Notes under the pieces: generated by a model | What the model saw: the letters and a program-made list of their open reading frames with translations, nothing else | Databases searched by the model: none | Told to the model about the DNA's origin: nothing | From: UBA9642 sp964545585 | GTDB lineage: Archaea; Nanobdellota; Nanobdellia; Woesearchaeales; UBA9642 | NCBI GenBank assembly: GCA_964545585.1 | Contig: CAZJFT010000002.1 | Location: 1-56,623 of the forward strand | Reading direction: 5' to 3' | DNA length: 56,623 bases | Shown: piece by piece, positions 40,794 through 49,732 of the stretch | Numbering within the stretch: position 1 is the first letter of the stretch | Layout: every line of letters begins with the position of its first letter | Position numbers and translations under genes: made by a program

Positions 40794-41597
40794 TCATATC
40801 TTCTCTTTTATCTTTCCGGCGTATTCTCTTATATTCTCTATTGCGATTATCACTTTAGGGCTTTTCATGTCTGAGTGCTCTATATTGTGTGCTATTTTTT
40901 CTGTTGTGTCTAGTATGTAATGCATCCAGAATTCTGTGCTCTTGTCCTTCCAGGATATATTGTGCTTCTCCATGAACAGTATGAATCTTTCCAGTTTGTG
41001 CAGTGAGTCCTCTATGTTCTCTGTAAGCATCAAGTATTGCATCTTTGATATCCTGTGCCGGTGCAGGTTTTTCTCGGAGAAAAGGTTTTCCACATCTAGG
41101 AATACCACATATAGTCCGTCTATTGTCGATTCTACCTCTTTTATCGTTATTTCCTTCCTTTTTGTAGCGTATTCATGCATGAGCCTGTCTGAGTCTGTCC
41201 TGAATACTGACATCATGAGCATCAACGTATTAATTTTCTTGTCTTGATGGTGCGCCACATGATAATGGGGATGCACATATTTCATTATTATCTTGTCTGC
41301 CAGTATGAACAGCAATATGCAGCTTATGGCTAATTGTATATATACTGCTATCGCTACTATCCCTTCATGCGCTATCATCCCAAGCCCGAATATCAATGCT
41401 ATAATCAGGCTTGCATATAATCCGTTGAAAAACCCTAAGAATGTGAATGATACTGTCTGCCCGTTTATCGCAATCGTATTGTATGAGGATAATGCCCAAT
41501 ATGTTGCCCCGAATATGAATATGGAGAGTATCCATGCTATAAGGAATTTCGTGAATGAGGTCTCTCTTATGAACTGAAATAATCCTTTTTTTGGCAT
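40794..41597 (-). CDS. K+-channel-like membrane protein with altered filter
   Basis: A protein of 267 residues. Residues 15-110 have the layout of two-helix pore (Ion_trans_2) channels: outer helix ILSIFIFGATYWALSS, pore helix GFFNGLYASLIIALI, then inner helix VYIQLAISCILLFILADKI. Where T-x-G-Y-G-D is expected the sequence reads FGLGMI, so potassium selectivity is doubtful. A His-rich stretch (HPHYHVAHH) and about 150 cytoplasmic helical residues follow. TTTATAAA about 25 nt upstream implies a leaderless message. It is divergent from a Kef-type antiporter. Confidence 0.6.
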   Translation of the reverse strand: MPKKGLFQFIRETSFTKFLIAWILSIFIFGATYWALSSYNTIAINGQTVSFTFLGFFNGLYASLIIALIFGLGMIAHEGIVAIAVYIQLAISCILLFILADKIIMKYVHPHYHVAHHQDKKINTLMLMMSVFRTDSDRLMHEYATKRKEITIKEVESTIDGLYVVFLDVENLFSEKNLHRHRISKMQYLMLTENIEDSLHKLERFILFMEKHNISWKDKSTEFWMHYILDTTEKIAHNIEHSDMKSPKVIIAIENIREYAGKIKEKI

Positions 41598-41838
41598 GTT
41601 TCTCTAACACTCATGGAATTTATAAATGTTCTTTTCAGATAGTTCGCATATATTTTTCACACATTGAAATAATAAATTGAGCACGCAATAGACACAGATT
41701 GAACTTAAATAAGCATAAATCGAAACCTTTATATATAAGAACATACTTTAATCTATCCTAGTATACATAAAACTACACCAAAGAGGCGATTTAGAGAGTT
41801 AAAGACATAAAAACATAACGGAAAAGAAGTTGGGAAGC
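41598..41838. promoter_or_regulatory. Divergent promoter region: channel-like gene / Kef-type antiporter
   Basis: TTTATAAA near 41618-41625 serves the minus-strand gene. CCTTTATATATAAG at 41726-41739 is the likely TATA box of the antiporter gene and leaves a leader of about 75 nt. The leader holds AT-rich sequence without an obvious riboswitch. Confidence 0.5.
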
Positions 41839-43605
41839 ATGGAGCAAGAACTTATTACATTAGGAATATTATTCGTATTCGCGCTTATAGGCGGAATACT
41901 CGCAGCAAGATTCAAGCAACCGATGCTCATGGGACTACTTCTTGTAGGCGCATTGATCGGACCGCACGCATTCGGGTTGATACATGAAGAGCACCTGATG
42001 GAATCAATGATAGAATTCGGTGCGATACTGATATTATTCATACTAGGATTAGAGTTCGATATCCCAAAACTGAAGAAACTAGGATTGAAATCAATACTTA
42101 TAGCATTCCTTAACAGCGCAATATTGACATTCGTAGGATTCACTGTTGCGACATTTCTCGGATTCAATGTCACAGCATCATTATTCTTAGGAGTGATACT
42201 CGCATTCGGAAGCACAGTAGTAATAGTTAAAGTCTTAGAGAATAAAGGAATGATGGATCGTCAAGAGGTACCGCTCTTGATTGCAGTTCTGATAATAGAG
42301 GATATAATAGCAGTCATGGTAATAACATTCTTCTCAGGAGTGCAGGACAAAAGCAAAGGATTGCTCGGAAACATAGAATCACTGATAATATCCATGTGCA
42401 TACTCATATTGGCATATATATTATTCATCAAATTCATCAAGCCACTATTGACATACGTATTGAAAGGCAATAGTTCAGAAGAGATAATGACATTCACAGC
42501 ACTTGCTATGTGTGCAGGATTCGCATACTTCGCATATTACCTGCATCTTTCGCCTGCTGTAGGAGCATTCCTTGCAGGATCGATAGTCGCATCACTGCCT
42601 AATGCAAAGGGTTTCGAGCATGCGATGTCACCATACAACATAATAATCAGCTCGTTCTTCTTCATAGCCATAGGCACATTGATAGATTTCACAGCAATAC
42701 TCGACAACATAATGGTGATACTCGTATTTGTTTTAGTTGTAATAATAACGAAGATAACAGCATTCTCCGGAATGGTATATTTTTTCGCAAATATAAGAGG
42801 AGACAAGATGTTCTTCTCCAGCATAGCGATGTTCTCAGTAGGAGAATTCTCGTTGCTTGTAGCTAAGGAAAGCCTGAAATTCGATATTGGAGTCGACATA
42901 ATCAGCATAGCTGCGGCAATAATAGCAATTTCAGCAGTAGTCATGTCATTGACAATAAACTATTCAGACAGGATATATCAGCCTGCAGTCGAAAGGCTTC
43001 CATGGAAGATAAGGAAAAGCATGGACAAATTCGCAGAATACATCAAGGCAGTGACTGAAGAGCTCGACCTAGACAATAAGTACAGCAGAGGATTGAAGAG
43101 GACATTAGGCAAGGCATTATTGACATTCATGGGATTGTTGCTAATAATATTCGGTTACAGGAAGATTATGCCATTAATAGATGCATCACCAGCAGCGAAC
43201 ATATTCATATACGCGACCGTACTCGTATTGTTCGGCGGGGTCTTGTTCCATTTCATAATGGTCATGAGAAAAGTCTTGACTGCAATTGCAGAGGTATTCG
43301 ACAATGCAACAAACACTAAAAGCGTCCATCAAAGCAGGAAGATAGTCAAGAGGGCATTCATTGGCTCAGGAATATTAGCTATAGCATTATTATGGCCATT
43401 CGTCATGTTCCTGTTCAATATGAGTCCAGGATTTTTAGCAGTGTCATTCGGCCTATTGTCTGTCTCGATATGGCAATTCTATAAGATAAGCCAATCGATG
43501 CATGATAATTTAGATGGTATGAAAGATAAATACCACGTATTCGTGCATTACAACAATAAGCCAGAAACGAGCAGCAAGAATTTTAACAGTGGATGGAAGT
43601 TCTAG
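41839..43605 (+). CDS. Kef/CPA2-type cation:proton antiporter
   Basis: A protein of 588 residues (ATG at 41839; the TTG at 41830 also lies in frame). It has twelve or more hydrophobic helices with the CPA2 signatures FILGLEFDIPKLKKL and AFGSTVVIVKVLE, the LLIAVLIIEDIIAVMVITF segment, and PAVGAFLAGS. Such antiporters exchange K+ or Na+ for H+. The C-terminal about 190 residues hold three more helices and a cytosolic tail instead of the TrkA-N/RCK domain found in KefB, so regulation differs. Confidence 0.9.
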   Translation: MEQELITLGILFVFALIGGILAARFKQPMLMGLLLVGALIGPHAFGLIHEEHLMESMIEFGAILILFILGLEFDIPKLKKLGLKSILIAFLNSAILTFVGFTVATFLGFNVTASLFLGVILAFGSTVVIVKVLENKGMMDRQEVPLLIAVLIIEDIIAVMVITFFSGVQDKSKGLLGNIESLIISMCILILAYILFIKFIKPLLTYVLKGNSSEEIMTFTALAMCAGFAYFAYYLHLSPAVGAFLAGSIVASLPNAKGFEHAMSPYNIIISSFFFIAIGTLIDFTAILDNIMVILVFVLVVIITKITAFSGMVYFFANIRGDKMFFSSIAMFSVGEFSLLVAKESLKFDIGVDIISIAAAIIAISAVVMSLTINYSDRIYQPAVERLPWKIRKSMDKFAEYIKAVTEELDLDNKYSRGLKRTLGKALLTFMGLLLIIFGYRKIMPLIDASPAANIFIYATVLVLFGGVLFHFIMVMRKVLTAIAEVFDNATNTKSVHQSRKIVKRAFIGSGILAIALLWPFVMFLFNMSPGFLAVSFGLLSVSIWQFYKISQSMHDNLDGMKDKYHVFVHYNNKPETSSKNFNSGWKF

Positions 43606-43640
43606 AATTTTTTCTAGAATTTTTTTCTTCCTAATTTTTT
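43606..43640 (+). terminator. Poly-T terminator after the antiporter gene
   Basis: Three T-runs in 35 nt, including a duplicated TCTAGAATTTTTT segment directly after the stop codon. This fits the U-tract termination of archaeal RNA polymerase. It lies between convergent genes. Confidence 0.55.
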
Positions 43641-43670
43641 TATGGACATCTCTTATTATACAAACACCTC

Positions 43671-45662
43671 TTATTCTATGAACATCTCATGTATCAATTC
43701 TATATAAGTGGCAATACTCCATGCCTGGCAGAAACACCCTCCTGGTTCAAGCCGTGATATGCTCGACAATTCAGAAGAGTATCCGATGAATCCTTTGAAA
43801 AGCATATCCTCTGTCGATGCGTCAAGCATCCTCTTTATGTATGGAAAATATTTCTCCTTGTTAAGACGATGAAGACATATCGCAGCGATGTTATTCACAT
43901 AGAACCATGAATCTCCACGATGATAGCTCCTGTTATCCTGTCCAGTATAATTAGGTTGATAGAGATGATTATCCTTGTCTATTGTGGACAATCCTCCTCC
44001 CGAACTTTCACTGTTAGCCTTTCCTTCTTTGTCAATTGTCCTATCTATATCCCACCCATTCCATAATCTTGGTAGTGCATTGTCGAATGCTAATCCCCAT
44101 TCTTCATGCTTCAAAAGCTCAGGATATAAGTAATATGCAAGGAATATGTTAGGTCTTGTTATGTCTGCATTGTTGCAGTTCCATCCATCATTCAAGTAAC
44201 CATTCACCAAGAAACGTTCACGCACCAGCATGGCAGTCTCACGCTCAAGCTTCCTGTAATCCAACTCCGTATCTGTGATGTTTATAAGTTTATCATGCTT
44301 TTTCACGAACTTGTTCGCGAGCAGATGGTTCAACAGGTTCATAAGATTCAGCATGCACAAGAATGCGCATTGTATCTCTATCCTGAACCCTTCACGCACG
44401 TCCCCTCCATAATCTGTGTCCATCCACGTCTCAAGGGCATCATTGTGTATTAATCCATCGACATAGTGATTGTTCATCAACTGCCTTATCGCAAAATTCA
44501 GCCTTTCACGTATGTATTTGAGTTCGTACAGGCTGAAATAGTTTAAATCTGCATCCTGCTCTTCAAGAAGCAGCACGATATCCTTTATCCTCCTGAAGAG
44601 CCAACCTACAGAATCTGCACTCCCTAATCCGGAAGGGCCATCTTTTGTGTATATGTTTGGTAATCGTCCATTAGGCATTATTGAGTTGATATGCCTTTCG
44701 ATAACTTCTTTGACGAATTCTTTTTTTCCCTCTAGGATCAATGCCTTCAATGATAATAGCTCATCTCTTGACCAGTACTGGAAGAACCAGGGCAGGCCCG
44801 CCCATAATCCATTCAATGCTACTGATCTTATCATCAATCCATCTATTGCATGCAATGCATTGACATATCCGAAAGCGAATTCCTTCCCTGAAACCTGCGA
44901 TATAGCATATTTCATCCCTAGATGTTTTTCAGAGTATGATTCATGTATATCGCTTATAAGTGAGGCATTCTTCTTTACGTCCATAAGCTTGCCCAATGCA
45001 TCTGCCTTGCTATCTGCGAATGAGAATATAAGACGTGTCTTGCTCTTGGATGATAATCGCAATGCATGATATACATAGAATTCTGACCGCGAATTCCTTG
45101 AGCGATCATAGCCGTACTCCTTTCTTATCCATTTCGATGGCAATTCATAATGCTCTCCCATACCCCCTATAACCATGTATTTGGAGTAAGATTTGTCCTT
45201 GAGGGAATTATCCTTATACTTATTATAGTCTATCATCAACGAATCATCTATCTTATGTATCCTGTATTCCCTGCCTTTATCATCATAATCATGTATCCAC
45301 CTGAAATCAAGCTCTACGTCTATGCTTATATCATCCTGTGATTCGACGTCATATATCAGCCCGTTCTTGACGAGCGTGAATTTCTCATAATACCCGTCAT
45401 ATAATCTCTCGACATAATTGAAACCGTTCACTATCTCATAAGGCACTTTCTTGCCGGAATCTCCTGAAAGATATATGTTATCTATAGTCTTGAACATCAT
45501 CCCATCTATGTTCAATAAGTATCCGGAATAATTACTTATTGAATGCTGCGGATTTGCAGGTATAGAAAAATAATTGCCCAACTTGCTCAACAGGAAGATG
45601 GAAAGATTCCTATCATCACATTCCTTAGAAAAATTTTCCGACAACGTATGTGTTACTTTCAT
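43671..45662 (-). CDS. Glycogen debranching enzyme/glucoamylase-like glycoside hydrolase
   Basis: A protein of 663 residues with the amylo-alpha-1,6-glucosidase (GDE C-terminal, (alpha/alpha)6 barrel) fold. Catalytic-region segments include LPWFFQYWSRDELLSLKAL, NGRLPNIYT, ETWMDTDYGGDVREGFRIEI and a late SYHRGDSWFYVN. It is predicted to remove alpha-1,6 branches or release glucose from glycogen. It is the last gene after GT3 synthase and nucleotidyltransferase, 14 nt downstream of the latter, so likely one operon. Confidence 0.88.
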   Translation of the reverse strand: MKVTHTLSENFSKECDDRNLSIFLLSKLGNYFSIPANPQHSISNYSGYLLNIDGMMFKTIDNIYLSGDSGKKVPYEIVNGFNYVERLYDGYYEKFTLVKNGLIYDVESQDDISIDVELDFRWIHDYDDKGREYRIHKIDDSLMIDYNKYKDNSLKDKSYSKYMVIGGMGEHYELPSKWIRKEYGYDRSRNSRSEFYVYHALRLSSKSKTRLIFSFADSKADALGKLMDVKKNASLISDIHESYSEKHLGMKYAISQVSGKEFAFGYVNALHAIDGLMIRSVALNGLWAGLPWFFQYWSRDELLSLKALILEGKKEFVKEVIERHINSIMPNGRLPNIYTKDGPSGLGSADSVGWLFRRIKDIVLLLEEQDADLNYFSLYELKYIRERLNFAIRQLMNNHYVDGLIHNDALETWMDTDYGGDVREGFRIEIQCAFLCMLNLMNLLNHLLANKFVKKHDKLINITDTELDYRKLERETAMLVRERFLVNGYLNDGWNCNNADITRPNIFLAYYLYPELLKHEEWGLAFDNALPRLWNGWDIDRTIDKEGKANSESSGGGLSTIDKDNHLYQPNYTGQDNRSYHRGDSWFYVNNIAAICLHRLNKEKYFPYIKRMLDASTEDMLFKGFIGYSSELSSISRLEPGGCFCQAWSIATYIELIHEMFIE

Positions 45663-45676
45663 GATATGATTCTCGC

Positions 45677-46684
45677 CTAAGAATTATCCTCATAATTCTC
45701 ATGCATCTGAGAGCTCGCTCCAAGATTTATCTTCTTGAAGCCGCCATTCATCACAGAATCCTGTCCTATAGTCGAATCTTTAATGTTGACTGAGTTTAGT
45801 CGTGCATTATCATCTATTATGCTGTTGCTCACTATGCTGTCCTTTATCACTGCACCAGGCGCTATTGAGACGAATGGCCCTATCACAGAATTTTCTATAA
45901 CAACATTCTTGTCTATCGATACAGGATTTATTATCACTGAATTCTTTGCCTTGGATTTTATCTCATGATCCTTCTTGAGCAACACACGGTTTGTCTCCAA
46001 CAATGTCTCGAATGTTCCGCAGTCCAGCCATTGCTTCACTTCTGGTGCATAGAATCTTTTTCCTGACTTTACCATCAATGCCAAAGCATCCGTGAAGAAA
46101 TATTCATTGTTAAGCATTATCTTATTCTCGAACAGGTATTCTATCGCCCTGAACATTGCCCATGAATCCTTTACATAATACATCCCTATGTTAGCAAGCT
46201 TGGATATTGGCTCTTTAGGTTTCTCGACCATCTGTGTTATAACTCCATTAGCATCAGTCACTACCACTCCGAACCTCTGATAATCCTCGACTTCCCTGAC
46301 CCATATCAATCCGTCAACATTCTTATCGCTTATCGCTTTCTTGAATTTCTTGAAGTCTATATCGAACAATGTGTCTGAGAACAATACTATGACGTCCTCA
46401 TTGACATATTCTTTTGCAAGATAGACTGCTGCACCATGACCATTCATCTTTTCCTGTGGTATGAATCTCGTCTTGAAAGGGTATTTTTCCTTGACGAACT
46501 GCTCAATCTTCTCTTTCATCGGACCAGTTATGAATATGACTTCAGAGAATTTTACAGGCTTGAAACTGTCAAGTATGTGCTGAAGTATTGGCTTGCCTGC
46601 AACATTGAGCAATGGTTTAGGTTTAGTGTACGTATGAGGTCTTAGTCTCGATCCATATCCTGCCAGCGGTATTATAAGTTTCAT
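45677..46684 (-). CDS. Sugar-phosphate nucleotidyltransferase
   Basis: A protein of 335 residues. The N-terminal Rossmann-like domain begins with the nucleotide-binding GYGSRLRPHTYTKPKPLL. Metal Asp is in LFSDTLFDID, and WLDCGTFETLLETN is typical of glucose-1-phosphate thymidylyl/uridylyltransferases. The C-terminal part (from about 250) is a left-handed beta-helix. It probably makes the NDP-glucose donor for glycogen synthase. The frame extends upstream to 46804, but GGAGG before 46684 fixes the start, 14 nt after the synthase gene. Confidence 0.9.
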   Translation of the reverse strand: MKLIIPLAGYGSRLRPHTYTKPKPLLNVAGKPILQHILDSFKPVKFSEVIFITGPMKEKIEQFVKEKYPFKTRFIPQEKMNGHGAAVYLAKEYVNEDVIVLFSDTLFDIDFKKFKKAISDKNVDGLIWVREVEDYQRFGVVVTDANGVITQMVEKPKEPISKLANIGMYYVKDSWAMFRAIEYLFENKIMLNNEYFFTDALALMVKSGKRFYAPEVKQWLDCGTFETLLETNRVLLKKDHEIKSKAKNSVIINPVSIDKNVVIENSVIGPFVSIAPGAVIKDSIVSNSIIDDNARLNSVNIKDSTIGQDSVMNGGFKKINLGASSQMHENYEDNS

Positions 46685-46698
46685 TATACTCCTCCGTA

Positions 46699-48477
46699 TT
46701 ATTGTTTTACCCTCTCTACAGCCATATTGTGTGCATTCAGATAATTCTGTATGAGCAATTCCCAATCTGCATATCCTGACAATGATTTCGCTTTCAGCTT
46801 GCAATTGACCCTGTCTGAATGTTCCATATTCAAGAACCTAATAAGGACATTGCAGAAGTCATTCACTACTTCACTTTCCGGCCTCTTGAAACGCTCCAAC
46901 ACCATTATTCCTTTATTCTCTGGATTCTGCGTCTTTATGTAACGGCCGAACCCAGACATATCAGTGGTCAAAGACGGCACTCCTAGAGCTGCGCTCTCCA
47001 GAGGCGTATACCCCCATGGCTCATAATAGCTGGGGAATAGTCCAAGATGGCATCCTATCATTACATCATAATGCGTGAGATCTATGAATCCATCCATGCC
47101 ATCAAGATATACTGGCTCTATTATAACTTTGACAGGATCCTCTTTCCTATTCAACAGGCCATTCTCTCTCAATGCGACTATAACAGGATTGTTCTCATCC
47201 ATGTTATGTGTAGATAGTGGCGGTTCGCCCTCTCTGGAGAATGCGACTATGTCTTTCTTTATTTCTTTTACGAATGACTCAGTGAATAATTCTCCAACCT
47301 GGTCCTTCTTCGATATGAAATCATAAGTTATCTTCTTTAGTATCTCCGGACTATTTGTGAACACATAATTCTTTATATGCATGTAATAATTCTTGTTCTC
47401 CAGGACATCTAATCTTATGCCGTACTGTTGCATCGGCACCCAGAATATCATCGACAATGTCTTTCCACTCTTCTCATTCTTTAAGCGCTGGTTCAACATG
47501 CCTAATGATTTTATTATAAGGTCATATCCCTTGTTTCGGTATTCGAATCTTCCGACGGTGTAAGCTATCAAATTATGGTTCACGTCGAAAGTATAATATG
47601 GGAAAAAATAATAAGTCAAGAACTCACGTATCTTATCTCTAGACGTGATGTGTTTTATGCTGACCTCTTCAAAACTAGGAAATTTCTCCAGGTCCAAACC
47701 ATTCAACACGAGTACATCAGGTTTTCTTCCTAAGAATCTTTCAGACTCTATGCCGGTTATCTCAGATACTGTCGTGAATACATGTGCATTCTTAGCAGTA
47801 GCAGATTCTGTATGGTGCTTTGCTTCTATGTTATTTAAGTATATCTCATAGCCGATGTTTATGCTCTCGAGATAGCCATATATATCTACACCTTTTGAGC
47901 TTAGTGTTCTTCCTAGCACTGTGGCGTGTGTAGTGAACACTGTGGCCACATCAGGACAATACTTCCGTAGATACAATAGTCCGAATCCTGATAGCCATTC
48001 ATGGAAATGCCCGACTATCCTCTTGTCTTTCAATGCATTCCTCTGCAGCTTCTCTATCAACATCCCGACTGCATAAGACCATATCGATGGTTCTTCAAAG
48101 TCCCATCCTGCACGTATAGAATCTATTTTGTAGTATTCCCAGAATTTTCCTTTTATCTCGTTTTTTCTTGCAAGAAGCCCGTTCGATTCTATTAGTATAG
48201 TGTATGGTTTGCCTTTTATCTCGAGCCACTTGCCATAATGGCATATCACTCCCTCATTTCTCAATTCATCGAATACTTTCTTGAAATCTTCTGGAGGATC
48301 CATAGATACGAAGTCGACCTTGACATTGTGTTCAAAATATGGGCCTACCAAGAAATAATTCTTATATAATCGCATCATCTCAGATGATTTGCTTTTTATG
48401 ACTGTATATATCCCGCCTACTTTGTTGCATACTTCCCATGATACTTCAAAAACATAATCTGCTTTCACTTCTTCCAT
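46699..48477 (-). CDS. Glycogen synthase, GT3 type
   Basis: A protein of 592 residues with the GT3 opening FEVSWEVCNKVGGIYTVIKS and the GT-B C-terminal signature PSYYEPWGYTPLESAALGVP. GT3 enzymes (eukaryotic GYS-like, also in some bacteria and archaea) elongate alpha-1,4-glucan from UDP-glucose. This fits the adjacent nucleotidyltransferase and debranching enzyme. First gene of that three-gene operon. Confidence 0.92.
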   Translation of the reverse strand: MEEVKADYVFEVSWEVCNKVGGIYTVIKSKSSEMMRLYKNYFLVGPYFEHNVKVDFVSMDPPEDFKKVFDELRNEGVICHYGKWLEIKGKPYTILIESNGLLARKNEIKGKFWEYYKIDSIRAGWDFEEPSIWSYAVGMLIEKLQRNALKDKRIVGHFHEWLSGFGLLYLRKYCPDVATVFTTHATVLGRTLSSKGVDIYGYLESINIGYEIYLNNIEAKHHTESATAKNAHVFTTVSEITGIESERFLGRKPDVLVLNGLDLEKFPSFEEVSIKHITSRDKIREFLTYYFFPYYTFDVNHNLIAYTVGRFEYRNKGYDLIIKSLGMLNQRLKNEKSGKTLSMIFWVPMQQYGIRLDVLENKNYYMHIKNYVFTNSPEILKKITYDFISKKDQVGELFTESFVKEIKKDIVAFSREGEPPLSTHNMDENNPVIVALRENGLLNRKEDPVKVIIEPVYLDGMDGFIDLTHYDVMIGCHLGLFPSYYEPWGYTPLESAALGVPSLTTDMSGFGRYIKTQNPENKGIMVLERFKRPESEVVNDFCNVLIRFLNMEHSDRVNCKLKAKSLSGYADWELLIQNYLNAHNMAVERVKQ

Positions 48478-48556
48478 TTTTATTTCTTCCTCGTCTGCAT
48501 AAATTTTTATCCAATAAAAAAATTATTTTTTATTATACGAATTATGCAAATTTATT

Positions 48557-49249
48557 TTATAATACGAATTTATATACGATGATTGCAATTATTGCAAATA
48601 TCACAATACAGTAAAGCAATATCCAAGAGATATTTCCTCCGGTAATGGTGCTTGTGCCATTTTTGGCATCACTGGCAACATGCTTTCTCTTATTGAATTG
48701 ATACCATTTCCTTAATGGATTGTTATTATTTTTATCTTTGTCCGGTCCATTATTTATCTCTTTAATCTCTTTATATGTATGGACTTCAGGCAGTTTCTTT
48801 GAATCCTCCACCTTATCTTTCCTTCTGAACCATCTCTTCTTTTCTGGAGCAGGGAGCATCTCATGATGTCCGGGTTCTGGAAGTTTCTCTATAGGCTTCC
48901 TGACTTCAACAAAAGGATTCTTTTCAACAGGACTTAATATTTTTAACAAAGATTTCTTTCCATTCGAAGCATCATTCAATGATGATCTAGAACTATTCTC
49001 AATTTTTATCTTGTTGCTTATGAGCTCTTTAGTCTTCGGAAATAAGATGGTCGATCGTAATGATGAAGCAAGTTCCTTGTCTAGGAGCACGTATTCTATC
49101 CAATTAGCGAAATCATTCTTGCTTGTATTGACGAACCTCTCGAAATCCTGCTGTCCGATATTCTCAAGCATTGAAGAAAGCTCCAATAGGTTCTTTGCTC
49201 TTCTCCCATCATGGAATACGAACTCCTTCTCATAAGGAGCATTTATCAT
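48557..49249 (-). CDS. DUF5752-like protein with C-terminal membrane tail
   Basis: A protein of 230 residues. The N-terminal about 90 residues (FVFHDGRRAKNLLELSSMLE, SKNDFANWIEYVLLDKELA) match the DUF5752 pattern and the 116-aa protein at 49323-49673. A polar, Lys/Pro-rich linker follows. The protein ends with one hydrophobic helix (ISWILLYCIVIFAIIAIIVY), so it is probably tail-anchored with the domain in the cytosol. GGGGTGAG precedes the chosen ATG. Located in the glycogen cluster; function unknown. Confidence 0.75.
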   Translation of the reverse strand: MINAPYEKEFVFHDGRRAKNLLELSSMLENIGQQDFERFVNTSKNDFANWIEYVLLDKELASSLRSTILFPKTKELISNKIKIENSSRSSLNDASNGKKSLLKILSPVEKNPFVEVRKPIEKLPEPGHHEMLPAPEKKRWFRRKDKVEDSKKLPEVHTYKEIKEINNGPDKDKNNNNPLRKWYQFNKRKHVASDAKNGTSTITGGNISWILLYCIVIFAIIAIIVYKFVL

Positions 49250-49322
49250 TCTCTCACCCCTTTTTTTACACAAAAATAATTAAAATCGATGTAAAAAAAA
49301 AATTAATCTATTAAAGTCGATA

Positions 49323-49673
49323 TCATTCGCATAATCCTTCAAGCTTATGGAACAGATGTTTGTATAATAATGCCATCATCTCATGCCTAGACTTGGAGTG
49401 CCTTATTCTCTCTGCAAGCTCCTCCTCCCCAAATACGTCTCTGACCCAATTGGCGAAGTCGTTTCTCTCACTAGTGACATGATAATAGAACACATCATCT
49501 CCCACAGTCTCAAGCAGGGCGGCCAACTCCTTATAGTCCTTTATAGTGTTGCCATTACATAAGACAAAATATTTTTCTGGAGAAAGCTCGATGAATATCG
49601 ACTTCTTCTTAGCAGTCTTCTTTATTTTAGGTTCTTTTACTTCTGTTGTCGTTCCGGCCTTTTTCCTTGGCAT
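49323..49673 (-). CDS. DUF5752-like protein, soluble
   Basis: A protein of 116 residues with a basic N-terminus (PRKKAGTTTEVKEPKIKK) and a DUF5752-like domain: YFVLCNGNTIKDYKELAALL and SERNDFANWVRDVFGEEELA. The shared NDFANW motif shows it is a paralogue of the tail-anchored protein downstream. It lies between GH57 and that gene in the glycogen cluster, suggesting a linked regulatory or scaffold role (inference). GAGGTGAG precedes the ATG. Confidence 0.8.
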   Translation of the reverse strand: MPRKKAGTTTEVKEPKIKKTAKKKSIFIELSPEKYFVLCNGNTIKDYKELAALLETVGDDVFYYHVTSERNDFANWVRDVFGEEELAERIRHSKSRHEMMALLYKHLFHKLEGLCE

Positions 49674-49732
49674 AAGCTCACCTCTTTAATGAAAAACAGT
49701 TTTCTGATTTTTTCCAATTATTGACTATCATT

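Noticed and set aside
46685..46804. Upstream extension of the nucleotidyltransferase
   Set aside because: It overlaps the glycogen synthase 3' end, and the GGAGG site is at 46684.
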